Assembly (NCBI GenBank): GCA_903970285.1
Contig: CAJCHN010000022.1
Span: 1-39,260, forward strand
Reading direction: 5' to 3'
Source of the DNA: Rhodanobacteraceae bacterium
Lineage (GTDB): Bacteria; Acidobacteriota; Terriglobia; Terriglobales; Acidobacteriaceae
Length of the DNA: 39,260 bases
Position 1 is the stretch's first letter. The number at the start of each line of letters is the position of its first letter. Both the position numbers and the translations under genes were made by a program. Positions 1 through 7,836 of this stretch are shown one piece after another. The notes under the pieces were generated by a model. That model was not told the DNA's origin and did not search any database. It was given only the letters and a program-made list of their open reading frames with translations.

Positions 1-1457
1 CCCTGAGGATCGATGGCTGTGGTAATTCCGGTATTGGTGTCGAGCAGAAGCCAGCGGCGATTTTCGATGGCGCGCATGCGGGTCATGTTGAGGTGCTGCC
101 AGGGTGCGCCGGTGTCTCCGTACCAGCCGTCGTCGGAGATGTTGACGAGAACCTGGGCGCCATTGAGAGCGAAGTGACGAACCTCGTCGCCGAAGATGCT
201 CTCGTAGCAGACGAAGATGCCGTAGCGATGGCCATCGGCGGTGAAGACCGAGCGCTGGACGCCGCGATCCATGTCGCCGACGCCTGCGGTCAGTTTCTGG
301 GCGAAGGCGAAGACTTGTTTGAACGGGACATATTCGCCCCATGGGACTAAGTGGATTTTGTCGTAGCGTCCCTGATAGGTGCCGGCCGAATTGAAGAGCG
401 ATGCGGAGTCGTAGAGGAAGTAGCCGCGGCTGGAGAGACTGGTGAGGTCGACGCCGAGGGAACCGATGATGGCGGGAGCTTGCGCGGTTCGGACTAAGTT
501 GGCGATGGCCGTGCGGAAGCTGGGATCGCTGGATTCGAATTGCGAGGGAGCTTCGGGCCAGATGAGGATGGTGGGATGCATGCCGGGGAGCAGCGACAGG
601 GTGGCGCCGGGAGTGGACGGAGCAGTCAGGGAATATCCGGGATTCAAGGTCATTCGGGAGAAGACGGAGAGTTCTTCCGCGGTGGAGAGTGGGCGCTGAT
701 TTCTGCCGACGGCACCGACTTCGAGGTTCTCCTGCATCATGACGGCCTGCTGGCCGGCGTCAGCGAGCGAGTGGTCCCGGATGAGGAGCGAGCCGGCCTG
801 GAGGAAGATGGCGAGGATTGCGGCGGATGCGGGGATCCAAAGGCGCTGCGCGCCTTTGAGCAGGAGATAGCCGGCGAGTGCGGCGTTGGCGGCGGCGAGG
901 ACGAAGCTGATCGCCATCACGCCGGCGATGGGTGCGAAGCGGGTGAGCAGAAGATTGTCGATCTGCGAATATCCGAGTAAGTCCCAGGGGAAACCGGTGA
1001 TGCGGGTGCGTGCTAACTCGATGGCGACCCAGAAGAAGGGAGCGAGGAAGAGCGCTCCGGGAATTCCAAAACGGGATTTGCGGATGACGGCGAGCAGGAT
1101 GGCGAAGCCGGCATGATAGAGGCCGAGATAGAGCGCAAAGAGGATGAGAATGGCGAAGGCGACGGGCTTTGGCAGGGCACCGTAGAGGTACATGGTCTGG
1201 TAGATCCAGTAGCAATTTCCGAGATACCAGAGGATGCCGCAGAGATAGCCGAGCACGGCATCGTGCAGCGTGCGCAGCGGGCGTCCGGCGCGATCGGGCT
1301 GCAGTAACGCGGCCAGGAACGGTACCAGCGCAAACCAGCCTATGGCAGCGCGCGGCGGCGAGACCGGGCCGGCGATGGGGAAGATATAAGTCTGCAGCAG
1401 GGCCGAGGAGAGGACGAGAAACCACGAACGGGCGGGGATCAGACGCAGAGAATTCAT
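1..1457 (-). CDS. lnt: Apolipoprotein N-acyltransferase (Lnt), 3' end cut off by the window
   Basis: Transfers an acyl chain from phospholipid to the N-terminal cysteine of apolipoproteins in the inner membrane, the last step of lipoprotein maturation. About 485 codons are visible; the C-terminus lies outside the window. The N-terminal half is hydrophobic with several membrane segments and the family motif FPWDLLGYSQ. The C-terminal half is the nitrilase-like domain with the expected triad: Glu302 in WPEAP, Lys367 in YDKIHLVPWGEYVPF, Cys417 in CYESIF, followed by LVNISDDGWYG. Spacing of the three residues is close to that of the E. coli enzyme (267/335/387). The ATG at 1457 gives a normal N-terminus, with a GGGA just upstream. 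The top strand is strikingly G-rich here although the gene is on the bottom strand. Confidence 0.95.
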   Translation of the reverse strand, partial: MNSLRLIPARSWFLVLSSALLQTYIFPIAGPVSPPRAAIGWFALVPFLAALLQPDRAGRPLRTLHDAVLGYLCGILWYLGNCYWIYQTMYLYGALPKPVAFAILILFALYLGLYHAGFAILLAVIRKSRFGIPGALFLAPFFWVAIELARTRITGFPWDLLGYSQIDNLLLTRFAPIAGVMAISFVLAAANAALAGYLLLKGAQRLWIPASAAILAIFLQAGSLLIRDHSLADAGQQAVMMQENLEVGAVGRNQRPLSTAEELSVFSRMTLNPGYSLTAPSTPGATLSLLPGMHPTILIWPEAPSQFESSDPSFRTAIANLVRTAQAPAIIGSLGVDLTSLSSRGYFLYDSASLFNSAGTYQGRYDKIHLVPWGEYVPFKQVFAFAQKLTAGVGDMDRGVQRSVFTADGHRYGIFVCYESIFGDEVRHFALNGAQVLVNISDDGWYGDTGAPWQHLNMTRMRAIENRRWLLLDTNTGITTAIDPQ

Positions 1458-1870
1458 TCCCGGCTAGTTTAGAGCAGTTCTCCGGATGGCGGGCCGCTCT
1501 GTCGAGGATGGGAGTGTCAGCTGTTCATGGAGAGAGCGGCTGTGCGGCCATCGCACAAAGAATATCTCCACTTGATAGTTCTTGATGGCGGCCAGTTGGT
1601 GCGACAACGAAAGAGATCATAGAGTTTCATTCTGAACACAAAAAAAGTTGCTCTATAGGATTGCTGTAAGTTTCTAAGGAATGATTTTGAAGGCAGCGGC
1701 AGGGTGCATTTTTGGAACGCGGGAGTAACTTCTGATGGAAGTCGTGCAGTTGCATTTGTAGGTGAATAAGTAAAGCTGTATTCTCGTTGAGAGAGTAGGC
1801 GCTGACGATTGGACACCGGGCATGCTCATCCAACGCAATGTGTCGCTCCTTACAGAATGGAGGAAATTCT
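1458..1870. other. Intergenic region, AT-richer than its surroundings
   Basis: A 413-base stretch between lnt and the small basic protein gene. From about 1580 to 1830 it is visibly richer in A/T than the flanking genes and carries an A-run at 1640-1646. No open frame in it has convincing coding character. It presumably holds the divergent promoters, but I could not single out a -35/-10 pair that I trust. Confidence 0.5.
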
Positions 1871-2131
1871 TTGGCACTAAGCGATGTGGTTGCGCAGATT
1901 GATGCGGAGATAGCGAAGTTACAACAGGCAAAGGTATTGTTGAGCGGAGCAGAAGCTCCGAAGAGTGGACGGGGTCGTCCGAAGGGTTCGAAGAACGCGG
2001 CTGCGCTGGTTGCGTCGGCGACAGAAGCTGTGTCGAAGGGAAAGCGGAAGCTGAGTCCGGAGGGCCGCAAAGCGATCGCCGATGCGATGAAGCGGCGCTG
2101 GGACGAGCGTCGGAAGCAGACGGCGAAGTAG
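1871..2131 (+). CDS. Small basic AT-hook-like protein, 86 aa, TTG start
   Basis: Function unknown. The N-terminal ~25 residues are a short amphipathic helix (VVAQIDAEIAKLQQAKVLL). An AT-hook-like core GRGRPKGSK follows at residues 33-41, then a basic C-terminus with LSPEGRKAIADAMKRRW at 61-77. That layout suggests binding to the DNA minor groove, possibly as a small nucleoid or regulatory protein; this is inference. I place the start at TTG 1871 because GGAGG at 1859-1863 lies seven bases upstream. The in-frame ATG at 1838 would add 11 residues but has no ribosome-binding site. It stands alone, separated from the convergent methyltransferase gene by a hairpin. Confidence 0.75.
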   Translation: MALSDVVAQIDAEIAKLQQAKVLLSGAEAPKSGRGRPKGSKNAAALVASATEAVSKGKRKLSPEGRKAIADAMKRRWDERRKQTAK

Positions 2132-2211
2132 GGTTATTCCAGGGGCGAAGAGCATAAACGGTCCGCCCGCGTAGGTGGGTTTCGGGTGCAGGCAGGAGAA
2201 GCAACATCACG

Positions 2212-2233
2212 GGGGCTCCGATCGCGGAGCCCC
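2212..2233. terminator. Hairpin between convergent genes (terminator-like)
   Basis: Perfect 9-bp stem GGGGCTCCG / CGGAGCCCC with loop ATCG, 80 bases after the stop of the small basic protein gene and facing the convergent methyltransferase gene. There is no T-run after it, so it may be Rho-assisted or only a structural element. Confidence 0.5.
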
Positions 2234-2317
2234 TGCTGCTTGCGCGGATCTGCGGCCATCGTCTAAGCGAATGGCAGGTGACGAGCGTAGAAAGGCGAAA
2301 ACACAGCGGATTCATGG

Positions 2318-2336
2318 GATCGGCTAATCGCCGATC
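2318..2336. other. Second small hairpin in the convergent gap
   Basis: Perfect 7-bp stem GATCGGC / GCCGATC with loop TAATC, about 60 bases beyond the stop of the minus-strand methyltransferase-like gene. It could end that transcript, but no T-run follows. Confidence 0.3.
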
Positions 2337-2396
2337 ACTGGCATTGAGGCACGCTTTGTTTTCTCTCAAACCTGCGACCGCAGCCATGCAATCTGG

Positions 2397-3053
2397 TCAG
2401 CGTGTGACGATGACTTCGCGCAGCGTGTCTTTTGCCAGGAAGAATTTATAGCCGGCGTAGCGATGGAAGATCGCTTCGACCTGGCGGTTGGTCTGGGTGT
2501 GGAGGATGGGACGTCCGCCGACGCGCTGGAGCTCGAGCTGGTCGTGATCGGTAAGGTGGTACCGCGAAAAGGCGTTTTCGTCGGGCGACTTGTGGGCCGG
2601 ACGAGCCGGTGTGCTGGAGTGAAAGAGGGCGAGTAACTGGCCTCCGGGTGTCATCACATCGAAGAGGCGGTCGGCAACCGGCTGGATGAGAGCTTTGGGC
2701 AGGTAGTCGAGGGTATCCCAGAGCAGGACGACGTTGAAGTGGCGGCCGTCGAAGTCGAGATTTTCGGTGAGGAAGCGGTTGGTGTCGAAGCTGGGCGGTT
2801 CTTCTTCCTGCGCTGGCAGCAGGTAGTCGGGACGGGCTGCGTCTTCGACCAGGTTGGCCATGTAGATACTATGTCCGAGGTTGGTCACCAGCGAGATGTT
2901 TCCAGCCGAAGTGGGCCCGAAGTCAAGGATGCGGAGAGAGTCTTCGGCGCGCAGATATTTTGCCATCTGCGCCCATCCGCTGGAGTGCCGTGAGACGCGC
3001 GCGGCGTGCGCGCCTGCGTCGGATCCTCCTGCTTTTCCGCCAAACAAACCCAT
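2397..3053 (-). CDS. SAM-methyltransferase-like protein, 218 aa
   Basis: Looks like a class I methyltransferase fold: motif I is present in variant form as ILDFGPTSAGN (about residues 42-52). Later segments FNVVLLWDTLDYLPK and LFDVMTPGGQLLALFH match the strand-4 and motif III regions of that fold. The glycine-rich loop is modified (FGPTSAGN in place of GxGxG), so cofactor binding is not certain. The substrate is unknown. The gene lies 19 bases downstream of the bactofilin gene on the same strand, so the two are probably one transcription unit. That hints at a role in envelope or cell-shape organisation, which is inference. Confidence 0.75.
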   Translation of the reverse strand: MGLFGGKAGGSDAGAHAARVSRHSSGWAQMAKYLRAEDSLRILDFGPTSAGNISLVTNLGHSIYMANLVEDAARPDYLLPAQEEEPPSFDTNRFLTENLDFDGRHFNVVLLWDTLDYLPKALIQPVADRLFDVMTPGGQLLALFHSSTPARPAHKSPDENAFSRYHLTDHDQLELQRVGGRPILHTQTNRQVEAIFHRYAGYKFFLAKDTLREVIVTR

Positions 3054-3072
3054 GCGCTTGCATTCCTTGCTG

Positions 3073-3435
3073 TTACTCGGAGGTTGCAGCGAGCTGGTGG
3101 GCTGGGTGGCCGGTCAGCTCGACACGCCCGTGGATGGAGGCACTCTCTTCGATGGAAAGGCGGGCGGCGACGATGTCGCCGAAGAGCACGGCGGTCTGAC
3201 GGAGCTCGATGCGTCCGGAGGCGTGGACGTTGCCATCGACCGAGCCGAAGACGATGAGGTCACGGACGTTGAGTTCGGCGGTGACGTGGGCGTTGGGCCC
3301 GATGGTGAGGGCTGACTGTGGGAGGCTGACGGAACCATCAAAGCTGCCGTCGAGGAAGAGGTCTTCCGTTCCGCTGAGTTCGCCGCGAATGGAGACTGTC
3401 TTACCGATGTTGGTGGATCCATCTGCTGGTTTCAT
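3073..3435 (-). CDS. Bactofilin (polymer-forming cytoskeletal protein), 120 aa
   Basis: Bactofilins are small beta-helical proteins that polymerise without nucleotide and scaffold cell-wall or surface machinery. The protein begins with a short polar tail, then the typical run of short hydrophobic/glycine repeats: SIRGELSGTEDLFLDGSFDG, LTIGPNAHVTAELNVRDLIVFG, VHASGRIELRQTAVLFGDI and LSIEESASIHGRVEL. Length is normal for the family. The frame is open for 35 more codons upstream, but ATG 3435 gives the canonical N-terminus; a GGAGA lies rather far upstream (12 bases). First gene of a pair with the methyltransferase-like gene. Confidence 0.93.
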   Translation of the reverse strand: MKPADGSTNIGKTVSIRGELSGTEDLFLDGSFDGSVSLPQSALTIGPNAHVTAELNVRDLIVFGSVDGNVHASGRIELRQTAVLFGDIVAARLSIEESASIHGRVELTGHPAHQLAATSE

Positions 3436-3576
3436 TTGTGGCCGCGTTCTCCCGGGTGATGTGGCATCACTGCCCGAACTATACCCATCCCCCCGGCAGG
3501 GTGCAAACCGGAAAACTCGACATGCGTCCGCAACGTCCAATCGGAGTTGAAGGCGGGTGAGCGGATAAGCTGCCTT

Positions 3577-4491
3577 ATGGGGATCGACACGCTGGCGATG
3601 ACCTGGAGCAACCGGAATGCGGCAAGAGGCGCTGCGGCGGCCGTGCTGTCCTTGTTGCTATGCGGCTTTTACCCCGGGGCGCGCGGACAGTCGGCGCCCA
3701 TGCCGGAGGCGAAGCAGCTGGCCAAAGAAGCGGCCGAAAACGAGGTGAACCTGATCGTTTACGATCGCACGTACCTGCGCTACCGCGTGCATACCAGGGA
3801 TGCGAAAGGCGACCAGGTGCGGGACGTGGTTGAAACGAAAGATGGGACCGTGGCGCGGGTGGTGATGCGCGACGAGAGGCCATTGACCGCAGATGAAGAT
3901 GCCGCGGAGCATGAGCGGCTGCAGGAGATGCTGAACTCGCCAGACGCTTTTCATCGGCATATCGATAAGGATCGAACGGGCAAGAAACTGGCTGTCGACC
4001 TGCTGAAGCTGCTGCCGGACGCGATGATTTTCAGCTATACCCCGGGGCAGCCGCAGCGCGGCGACAAGCCTGCAGGCGGCGCGCCCGAACTGGTAGTGGA
4101 CTTCAAGCCGAATCCGCAGTGGAACCCGCCCAGCATGGCGTCCGAGGCGTTGACGGGACTGGAAGGACGCGCCTGGATCGACGCACGAACGCATTACCTG
4201 ACGCGGCTGGAGGCGCGGCTATTCCAGGGAGTGAACTTCGGGTACGGGATCTTCGCGCACCTTTATCCCGGAGGAACGTTTGTTCTGGAACAGGTGCCGG
4301 TCGATGAAGGGCGCTGGATTGTGGAGCACTTTGTCGAACATGTGACGGTTCGCGAACTGATGGTGCGGACGGTGAAGGAGAATACCGACCTGGTGGCGTC
4401 GGAGTTCTCGGTAATCCCCGGCATGCCCTACCAGGATGCGATTCGAATGCTGCTTTCGACGCCCTTGCCGGGAAGCCCGGGCGGGAAGTAG
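3577..4491 (+). CDS. Secreted protein of unknown function, about 304 aa
   Basis: Not recognised as a named family. It carries a Sec signal peptide: a basic start (NRNAARG), the hydrophobic run AAAAVLSLLLCGF and a likely cleavage near GARG/QSA. The mature part reads like the periplasmic beta-sheet proteins common in Acidobacteria: YDRTYLRYRVHTRDAKGDQVRDVVETKDGTVARVV, then GLEGRAWIDARTHYLTRLEARLFQGVNFGYG and VDEGRWIVEHFVEHVTVRELMVRTVKENTD. This alternation resembles outer-membrane lipoprotein-sorting (LolA/LolB-like) folds, but I cannot claim homology. The start is uncertain: TTG 3547, ATG 3577 and ATG 3598 are in frame; 3598 gives the cleanest signal peptide. Convergent with motB. Confidence 0.75.
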   Translation: MGIDTLAMTWSNRNAARGAAAAVLSLLLCGFYPGARGQSAPMPEAKQLAKEAAENEVNLIVYDRTYLRYRVHTRDAKGDQVRDVVETKDGTVARVVMRDERPLTADEDAAEHERLQEMLNSPDAFHRHIDKDRTGKKLAVDLLKLLPDAMIFSYTPGQPQRGDKPAGGAPELVVDFKPNPQWNPPSMASEALTGLEGRAWIDARTHYLTRLEARLFQGVNFGYGIFAHLYPGGTFVLEQVPVDEGRWIVEHFVEHVTVRELMVRTVKENTDLVASEFSVIPGMPYQDAIRMLLSTPLPGSPGGK

Positions 4492-4641
4492 CGGAAGTCG
4501 CTTGAAAAGATCTTGTGCCGGAACTGAGCCGGGTTCGAAGGTGCCGATTCAAGCGAAATCCAACCTAGCCTCCTCGGGAGAAGGTGCGGGCAGACATGGG
4601 GCACCTGAGCCGTGTGATCAGGACTCTTCTCGCACAGGCCG

Positions 4642-5394
4642 CTATGGGATGGGGACCGGGCTCGAGCGCGGCGCGAGCACGACGAGATCGACGCGGCGGT
4701 TCTGTTGCCGGCCCTCAGGAGTCTCGTTGCTGGCGACCGGACGAAAGGGACCGTAGCCGGCGGCGGAGATCTTGCTGGGCGGAAAGTTGGCGTCTTCGAC
4801 CAGCAGCTTGAGGACGTTCATGGCGCGGGCGACGGAGAGCTCCCAGTTGGACTGGAAGAGCGCGCTGTGGATGGGCTGATCGTCGGAGTGGCCCTCAACA
4901 CGGATCTCGAGGCCATGCTGTTGCAGCACTCTGGCGGCTTCGGTGAGCTTGGCGTCGGCTCCGGGCTTGAGCTGCGCCTCACCGGAGGCAAAGAAGCCCA
5001 GCTCGCGGAGACTGATAATGAGGCCGTCGGGGGTCTGCTGCAGCACGATCTCCTGGCGGTTGATCGCGTCGCCGAGGATGCCGTGGAGCTGGTGGAAGAG
5101 TTCGCTCTGGCCGAAGGTATGGGCGTCGGTGACAGGCGGAGCGGGCGGGGGAGCGTTGGTCGTGCCGGATGCGCTGGTTTGCCTGGGCGGGTTTGCGCTC
5201 ATGGCATCGAAGCCCTGATGCACGGCGGAAGAGAAGTTGCCGATGGGCTGCTTGCGCTTCCAGGAGAAGGCGAAGAGGACGACGAAGACCGCGAACAGAA
5301 GCGTGACGAAATCCGCGTACGAGAAGAGCCAGCGATCCTGCGCCGGGGCGTGCTGGGCGGCGAGAAAGCGGCTGCGCCTGCGGGTGCGGCTCAT
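4642..5394 (-). CDS. motB: Flagellar motor stator protein MotB
   Basis: Peptidoglycan-anchored half of the stator that drives flagellar rotation. A short basic cytoplasmic tail is followed by one membrane segment, FSYADFVTLLFAVFVVLFAF, whose Asp28 is the conserved ion-carrying residue. A Pro/Thr-rich linker (about 68-88) follows, then the C-terminal OmpA-like peptidoglycan-binding domain with EGHSDDQP, SNWELSVARAMNVLKLL and GYGPFRPVASNETPEGRQQNRRVDLVV. At 250 aa it is near the usual size. The ATG overlaps the motA stop as ATGA (5391-5394), so the pair is translationally coupled. Confidence 0.95.
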   Translation of the reverse strand: MSRTRRRSRFLAAQHAPAQDRWLFSYADFVTLLFAVFVVLFAFSWKRKQPIGNFSSAVHQGFDAMSANPPRQTSASGTTNAPPPAPPVTDAHTFGQSELFHQLHGILGDAINRQEIVLQQTPDGLIISLRELGFFASGEAQLKPGADAKLTEAARVLQQHGLEIRVEGHSDDQPIHSALFQSNWELSVARAMNVLKLLVEDANFPPSKISAAGYGPFRPVASNETPEGRQQNRRVDLVVLAPRSSPVPIP

Positions 5395-6206
5395 GAGGGA
5401 AGCAGCTCCGCGGCCGCCTGCGGCTGATCCTGTGCTTTGTGGACGGTGCCGGAGGCAGCATAGGACTGCAGCCGCTCGCGCAGGGCGCGGGGGCTGATGC
5501 CTTCGAGCATGGAGATCACGGCCTCAAGCGTCATCTCGCGCATGAGCTGGCGCTGGCGCATGCGAATTTTGAGCTTGCCAGCGAGCGGCAAAAAGCAGAG
5601 GTTCGCGAGGCCGATGCCATAGAGGGTCGAGACGAAGGCCACGGCGATTCCCTTCCCGATTTCGCCGAGATTATCCATCTTCTGCATCACCTGGATGAGG
5701 CCGAGGACGGCGCCGATGATGCCGAGCGTGGGGGCGAAGCCGCCGGCGGCGAGCAGGACGCCGGTGACGCCCTCGTCGTGCTCTTCGGCGAGATCGAGAT
5801 CGATCTCCATGGCGGCGCGGAGACGTTCGATGCCGACGTTGTCGACGCCGAGCGTGAGGCACTTCCGCAAGAAGGGGTCCTGAATCTGGTCGAGGCGGTT
5901 ATCGAGGATGAGCCAGCCAAAGCGGCGCACCTGGGTGCAGCAGGAGACGATCTCCTCAATGAATTGCGGGGTGATGGGGCTGGAATGGAAGAGCGTGTGA
6001 CGAATCTGTGCGAGGGCTTCGCGGACGGTCTCGAAGGGGAACTGGATCATGACCGCGCCGAGTGTGCCTCCGAGAACGATCAGGGCGGCGGTGGGCTGCA
6101 GGATCTGGGTGGCGCTTCCGCCCTCAAGCCATAAGCCGGCGGCGACCCCGGAGAGGGACAGGAGAATTCCGAAGAGGGTGCCCTTGTCGATGGCTGGTTT
6201 GCTCAT
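5391..6206 (-). CDS. motA: Flagellar motor stator protein MotA
   Basis: Four-helix inner-membrane stator subunit forming the ion channel with MotB. Membrane segments are visible near residues 8-25 (LFGILLSLSGVAAGLWL), 36-53 (AALIVLGGTLGAVMIQF), 150-170 (VLLAAGGFAPTLGIIGAVLGLIQ) and 185-205 (GIAVAFVSTLYGIGLANLCFLPLAGKL), with the large cytoplasmic loop between helices 2 and 3. FAPTLGIIGAVLGLI is the family signature around the conserved proline. ATG 6206 is chosen because MSKPAIDKGTLFGI matches typical starts; the frame is open 27 codons further upstream. First gene of motAB, divergent from flagellin. Confidence 0.95.
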   Translation of the reverse strand: MSKPAIDKGTLFGILLSLSGVAAGLWLEGGSATQILQPTAALIVLGGTLGAVMIQFPFETVREALAQIRHTLFHSSPITPQFIEEIVSCCTQVRRFGWLILDNRLDQIQDPFLRKCLTLGVDNVGIERLRAAMEIDLDLAEEHDEGVTGVLLAAGGFAPTLGIIGAVLGLIQVMQKMDNLGEIGKGIAVAFVSTLYGIGLANLCFLPLAGKLKIRMRQRQLMREMTLEAVISMLEGISPRALRERLQSYAASGTVHKAQDQPQAAAELLPS

Positions 6207-6497
6207 AGCCTCAAGTGCGTTGTCCGGCCTGGTTGGAGCCGGAAGCTCGCGAACAGGCTTTGTGCACGCAAGGGGCCAAAGCGGCACTCATGTTGACAGC
6301 GCCTGGTGAGAGGTGCGCCTTCCATGACCGGGTCGATTGCAAGGTGGATGCGCCTGAATTCGTGAAGAGTAGAGCAGTTTCGGTTGCTGAGGAGCCGAAC
6401 AGAGAACGAGTGCGGTTTTCCCTGTCTCCGGTTGGATGAGAGTTCCATGAGAGAGACGGAAGTGGATGAGAGTCGCGCTGGCTGTGAACGCAGGTTC

Positions 6498-6513
6498 TCC
6501 GCTGCGCAGCGGA
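6498..6513. repeat. 16-base perfect palindrome
   Basis: TCCGCTGCGCAGCGGA is self-complementary over all 16 bases. With its flanks (TTCTCCGCTGC...AGCGGAATGA) it resembles the short dispersed palindromic (REP-like) elements seen in many high-GC soil bacteria. It could equally be an operator between motA and flagellin. Confidence 0.4.
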
Positions 6514-6570
6514 ATGACCGAGCGTGAATGCGGAATCAGAGAGGGACTGCGACTTTTTTTCGGACTGCAC

Positions 6571-6598
6571 TGAACGAGAGGCCGGGGGCTGTCGATAG
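6571..6598 (+). promoter_or_regulatory. Candidate sigma28 (FliA-type) promoter of flagellin
   Basis: TGAA at 6571-6574 and GTCGATAG at 6591-6598, separated by 16 bases, resemble the flagellar sigma28 consensus TAAA-N15-GCCGATAA. It lies about 94 bases upstream of the flagellin ATG. The -10 element differs from consensus at two of eight positions and the -35 at one of four, so this is a weak candidate. Confidence 0.3.
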
Positions 6599-6691
6599 AA
6601 GGCGTGCAGCAAACGAACCGCCCTCCAAGAGCAATGCTCAGCAGTGGCGAGACCCAAGTTCAATCACCTTCAATATTCAAAGGAGCAAGTC

Positions 6692-7510
6692 ATGTCACTC
6701 AGCATTCTCAACAACATCGCAGCACTCCAGGCCGACAACCAGTTGAACATCACCACCACCGCCGCCAACGCTTCCTTGAAGGAGCTCTCGACCGGCTCGC
6801 GCATCAACTCGGGTTCGGACGATGCCGCCGGTCTGGCCATCTCGGACGGTTTGAACGCGAACATCGCGGCTCTGAACCAGTCTTCGCTGAACGCCACCAA
6901 CGCTGTGGGCACGCTGCAGACCGCGGACGGCGCCCTGTCGCAGATCACCTCGCTGCTGAACCGCTCGGTGACGCTGGCGACGGAGGCTTCGAACACCGGG
7001 TTGACGAGCTCCCAGTCGACCGCGATTGACAACGAGTTCCAGGCCCTGCTGACGCAGATCAACAACATCAACAGCTCGACGAACTTCAACGGCACCTCGA
7101 TCTTCGGCTCGACCGTTTCGGCCTTCACCAGCGATGGTACGACGGGCGGCACGGTGAGCATCGGCACGACGGTTGCGGGCACCGACGCCTCCGCCCTGGG
7201 GCTGAGCAGCACCAGCCTGACCAGCACGACGGCGGCAGCCTCTGCTCTCTCGGCACTGACGAGCGCGATCTCGACGGTTTCCTCGGAGCGCGGCACTCTG
7301 GGGGCGACGGTGGAGCAGCTGCAGGCGGCTTCCACGGTGGACACGACCGAGTCGCAGAACCTGACCACCGCGTCAAGCAACATCACCTCTGCCGACATCA
7401 GCCAGGTGGTGGCGAACGACACCAAGTACAGCATCCTGGAGCAGACCGGCGTCTCGGCGCTGCAGCAGGCGAACCAGCAGGCACAGAACGTGCTGAAGCT
7501 GATCCAGTAA
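6692..7510 (+). CDS. fliC: Flagellin, 272 aa
   Basis: Structural subunit of the flagellar filament, exported by the flagellar type III system. The N-terminal D0/D1 region is canonical: LSILNNIAALQADNQLNIT, LSTGSRINSGSDDAAGLAISDGLNANIAALNQ, then GTLQTADGALSQITSLLNRSVTLATEAS. The C-terminal D1/D0 region is also intact: STVSSERGTLGATVEQLQ, SNITSADISQVVANDTKYSILEQTGVSALQQANQQAQNVLKLIQ. The central surface domain is short (about residues 130-195) and rich in Ser/Thr/Gly, so the filament surface is minimal. ATG 6692 is preceded by AAAGGAG at 6679-6685. Its wobble bases favour C, unlike the G-biased top strand to its left, as expected for a highly expressed gene. Confidence 0.96.
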   Translation: MSLSILNNIAALQADNQLNITTTAANASLKELSTGSRINSGSDDAAGLAISDGLNANIAALNQSSLNATNAVGTLQTADGALSQITSLLNRSVTLATEASNTGLTSSQSTAIDNEFQALLTQINNINSSTNFNGTSIFGSTVSAFTSDGTTGGTVSIGTTVAGTDASALGLSSTSLTSTTAAASALSALTSAISTVSSERGTLGATVEQLQAASTVDTTESQNLTTASSNITSADISQVVANDTKYSILEQTGVSALQQANQQAQNVLKLIQ

Positions 7511-7519
7511 GAAAACCCC

Positions 7520-7551
7520 GCGGAGGCGGACTCCAATCGGACCGCCTCCGC
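7520..7551 (+). terminator. Hairpin just after flagellin
   Basis: Perfect 10-bp stem GCGGAGGCGG / CCGCCTCCGC with a 12-base loop, beginning nine bases after the flagellin stop. No T-run follows, so it may protect the flagellin mRNA 3' end or attenuate readthrough rather than terminate fully. Confidence 0.6.
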
Positions 7552-7562
7552 AAACTCCAGTT

Positions 7563-7630
7563 CCTGACCTCCCCCAGCCGCCGACCGGCTCGCCATCGGC
7601 GGCTGCCTCACGCCGGGAGGAGGGTTCAGG
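7563..7630 (+). promoter_or_regulatory. Nested stem-loop ahead of the 50-codon ORF
   Basis: Inner stem CAGCCGCCGA (7575-7584) / TCGGCGGCTG (7596-7605), 10 bp perfect with an 11-base loop. Around it CCTCCC (7568-7573) can pair with GGGAGG (7615-7620), and CCTGA (7563-7567) with TCAGG (7626-7630). This is a long structured leader between flagellin and the next small gene. Confidence 0.5.
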
Positions 7631-7677
7631 ACGAACGTGAAGGGACGGGTACCGACTCCCGGCCAAAGGAGCAAGCC

Positions 7678-7830
7678 ATGAAGGATCTATTGGTAGCGCT
7701 TTCGTTCATCACCATGCTTTTATCGCCCTGCCTGGTGGCGATGAGCACGCACCTGCACGAAGGGGCGGATGCTTACGACAAGGATCCCGAGCAGTTTGAA
7801 GAAGCAGCCATCGGGAACATTCCTGCCTAG
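7678..7830 (+). CDS. Small membrane protein, 50 aa, downstream of flagellin
   Basis: Not a family I recognise. The 50-residue product starts with a hydrophobic helix (LLVALSFITMLLSPCLVAM, residues 4-22), then a polar acidic tail (HEGADAYDKDPEQFEEAAIG). The helix could be a membrane anchor or a signal peptide. The case for it being real is its initiation region: CAAAGGAGCAAG at 7664-7675 followed by CCATG repeats the flagellin leader (6678-6689, then TCATG) with one mismatch over 17 bases. G/C-rich wobble positions are also coding-like. It sits 167 bases after flagellin behind two strong hairpins, so it may be co-transcribed at a reduced level. Confidence 0.6.
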   Translation: MKDLLVALSFITMLLSPCLVAMSTHLHEGADAYDKDPEQFEEAAIGNIPA

Positions 7831-7836
7831 GAGTCT

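Larger units (their letters stand above)
6207..6691. other. Divergent regulatory region between motAB and flagellin
   Basis: A 485-base gap carrying the promoters of motA (leftward) and flagellin (rightward). Visible elements are a 16-base perfect palindrome at 6498-6513, a T-run at 6554-6560, two copies of TGGATGAGAGT about 35 bases apart (6432-6475), and a sigma28-like motif listed separately. Open frames in it have no coding character. Confidence 0.6.

Noticed and set aside
4705..6134. Two long plus-strand open frames (4705-5427 and 5439-6134) across motA/motB
   Set aside because: They are complements of the clear motB and motA coding sequences and have Glu/Gly/Asp-rich non-protein-like composition.
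6670..7674. 334-codon open frame antisense to flagellin
   Set aside because: Flagellin on the plus strand is certain. The minus frame is a shadow, rich in Ser/Val/Glu with no domain features.
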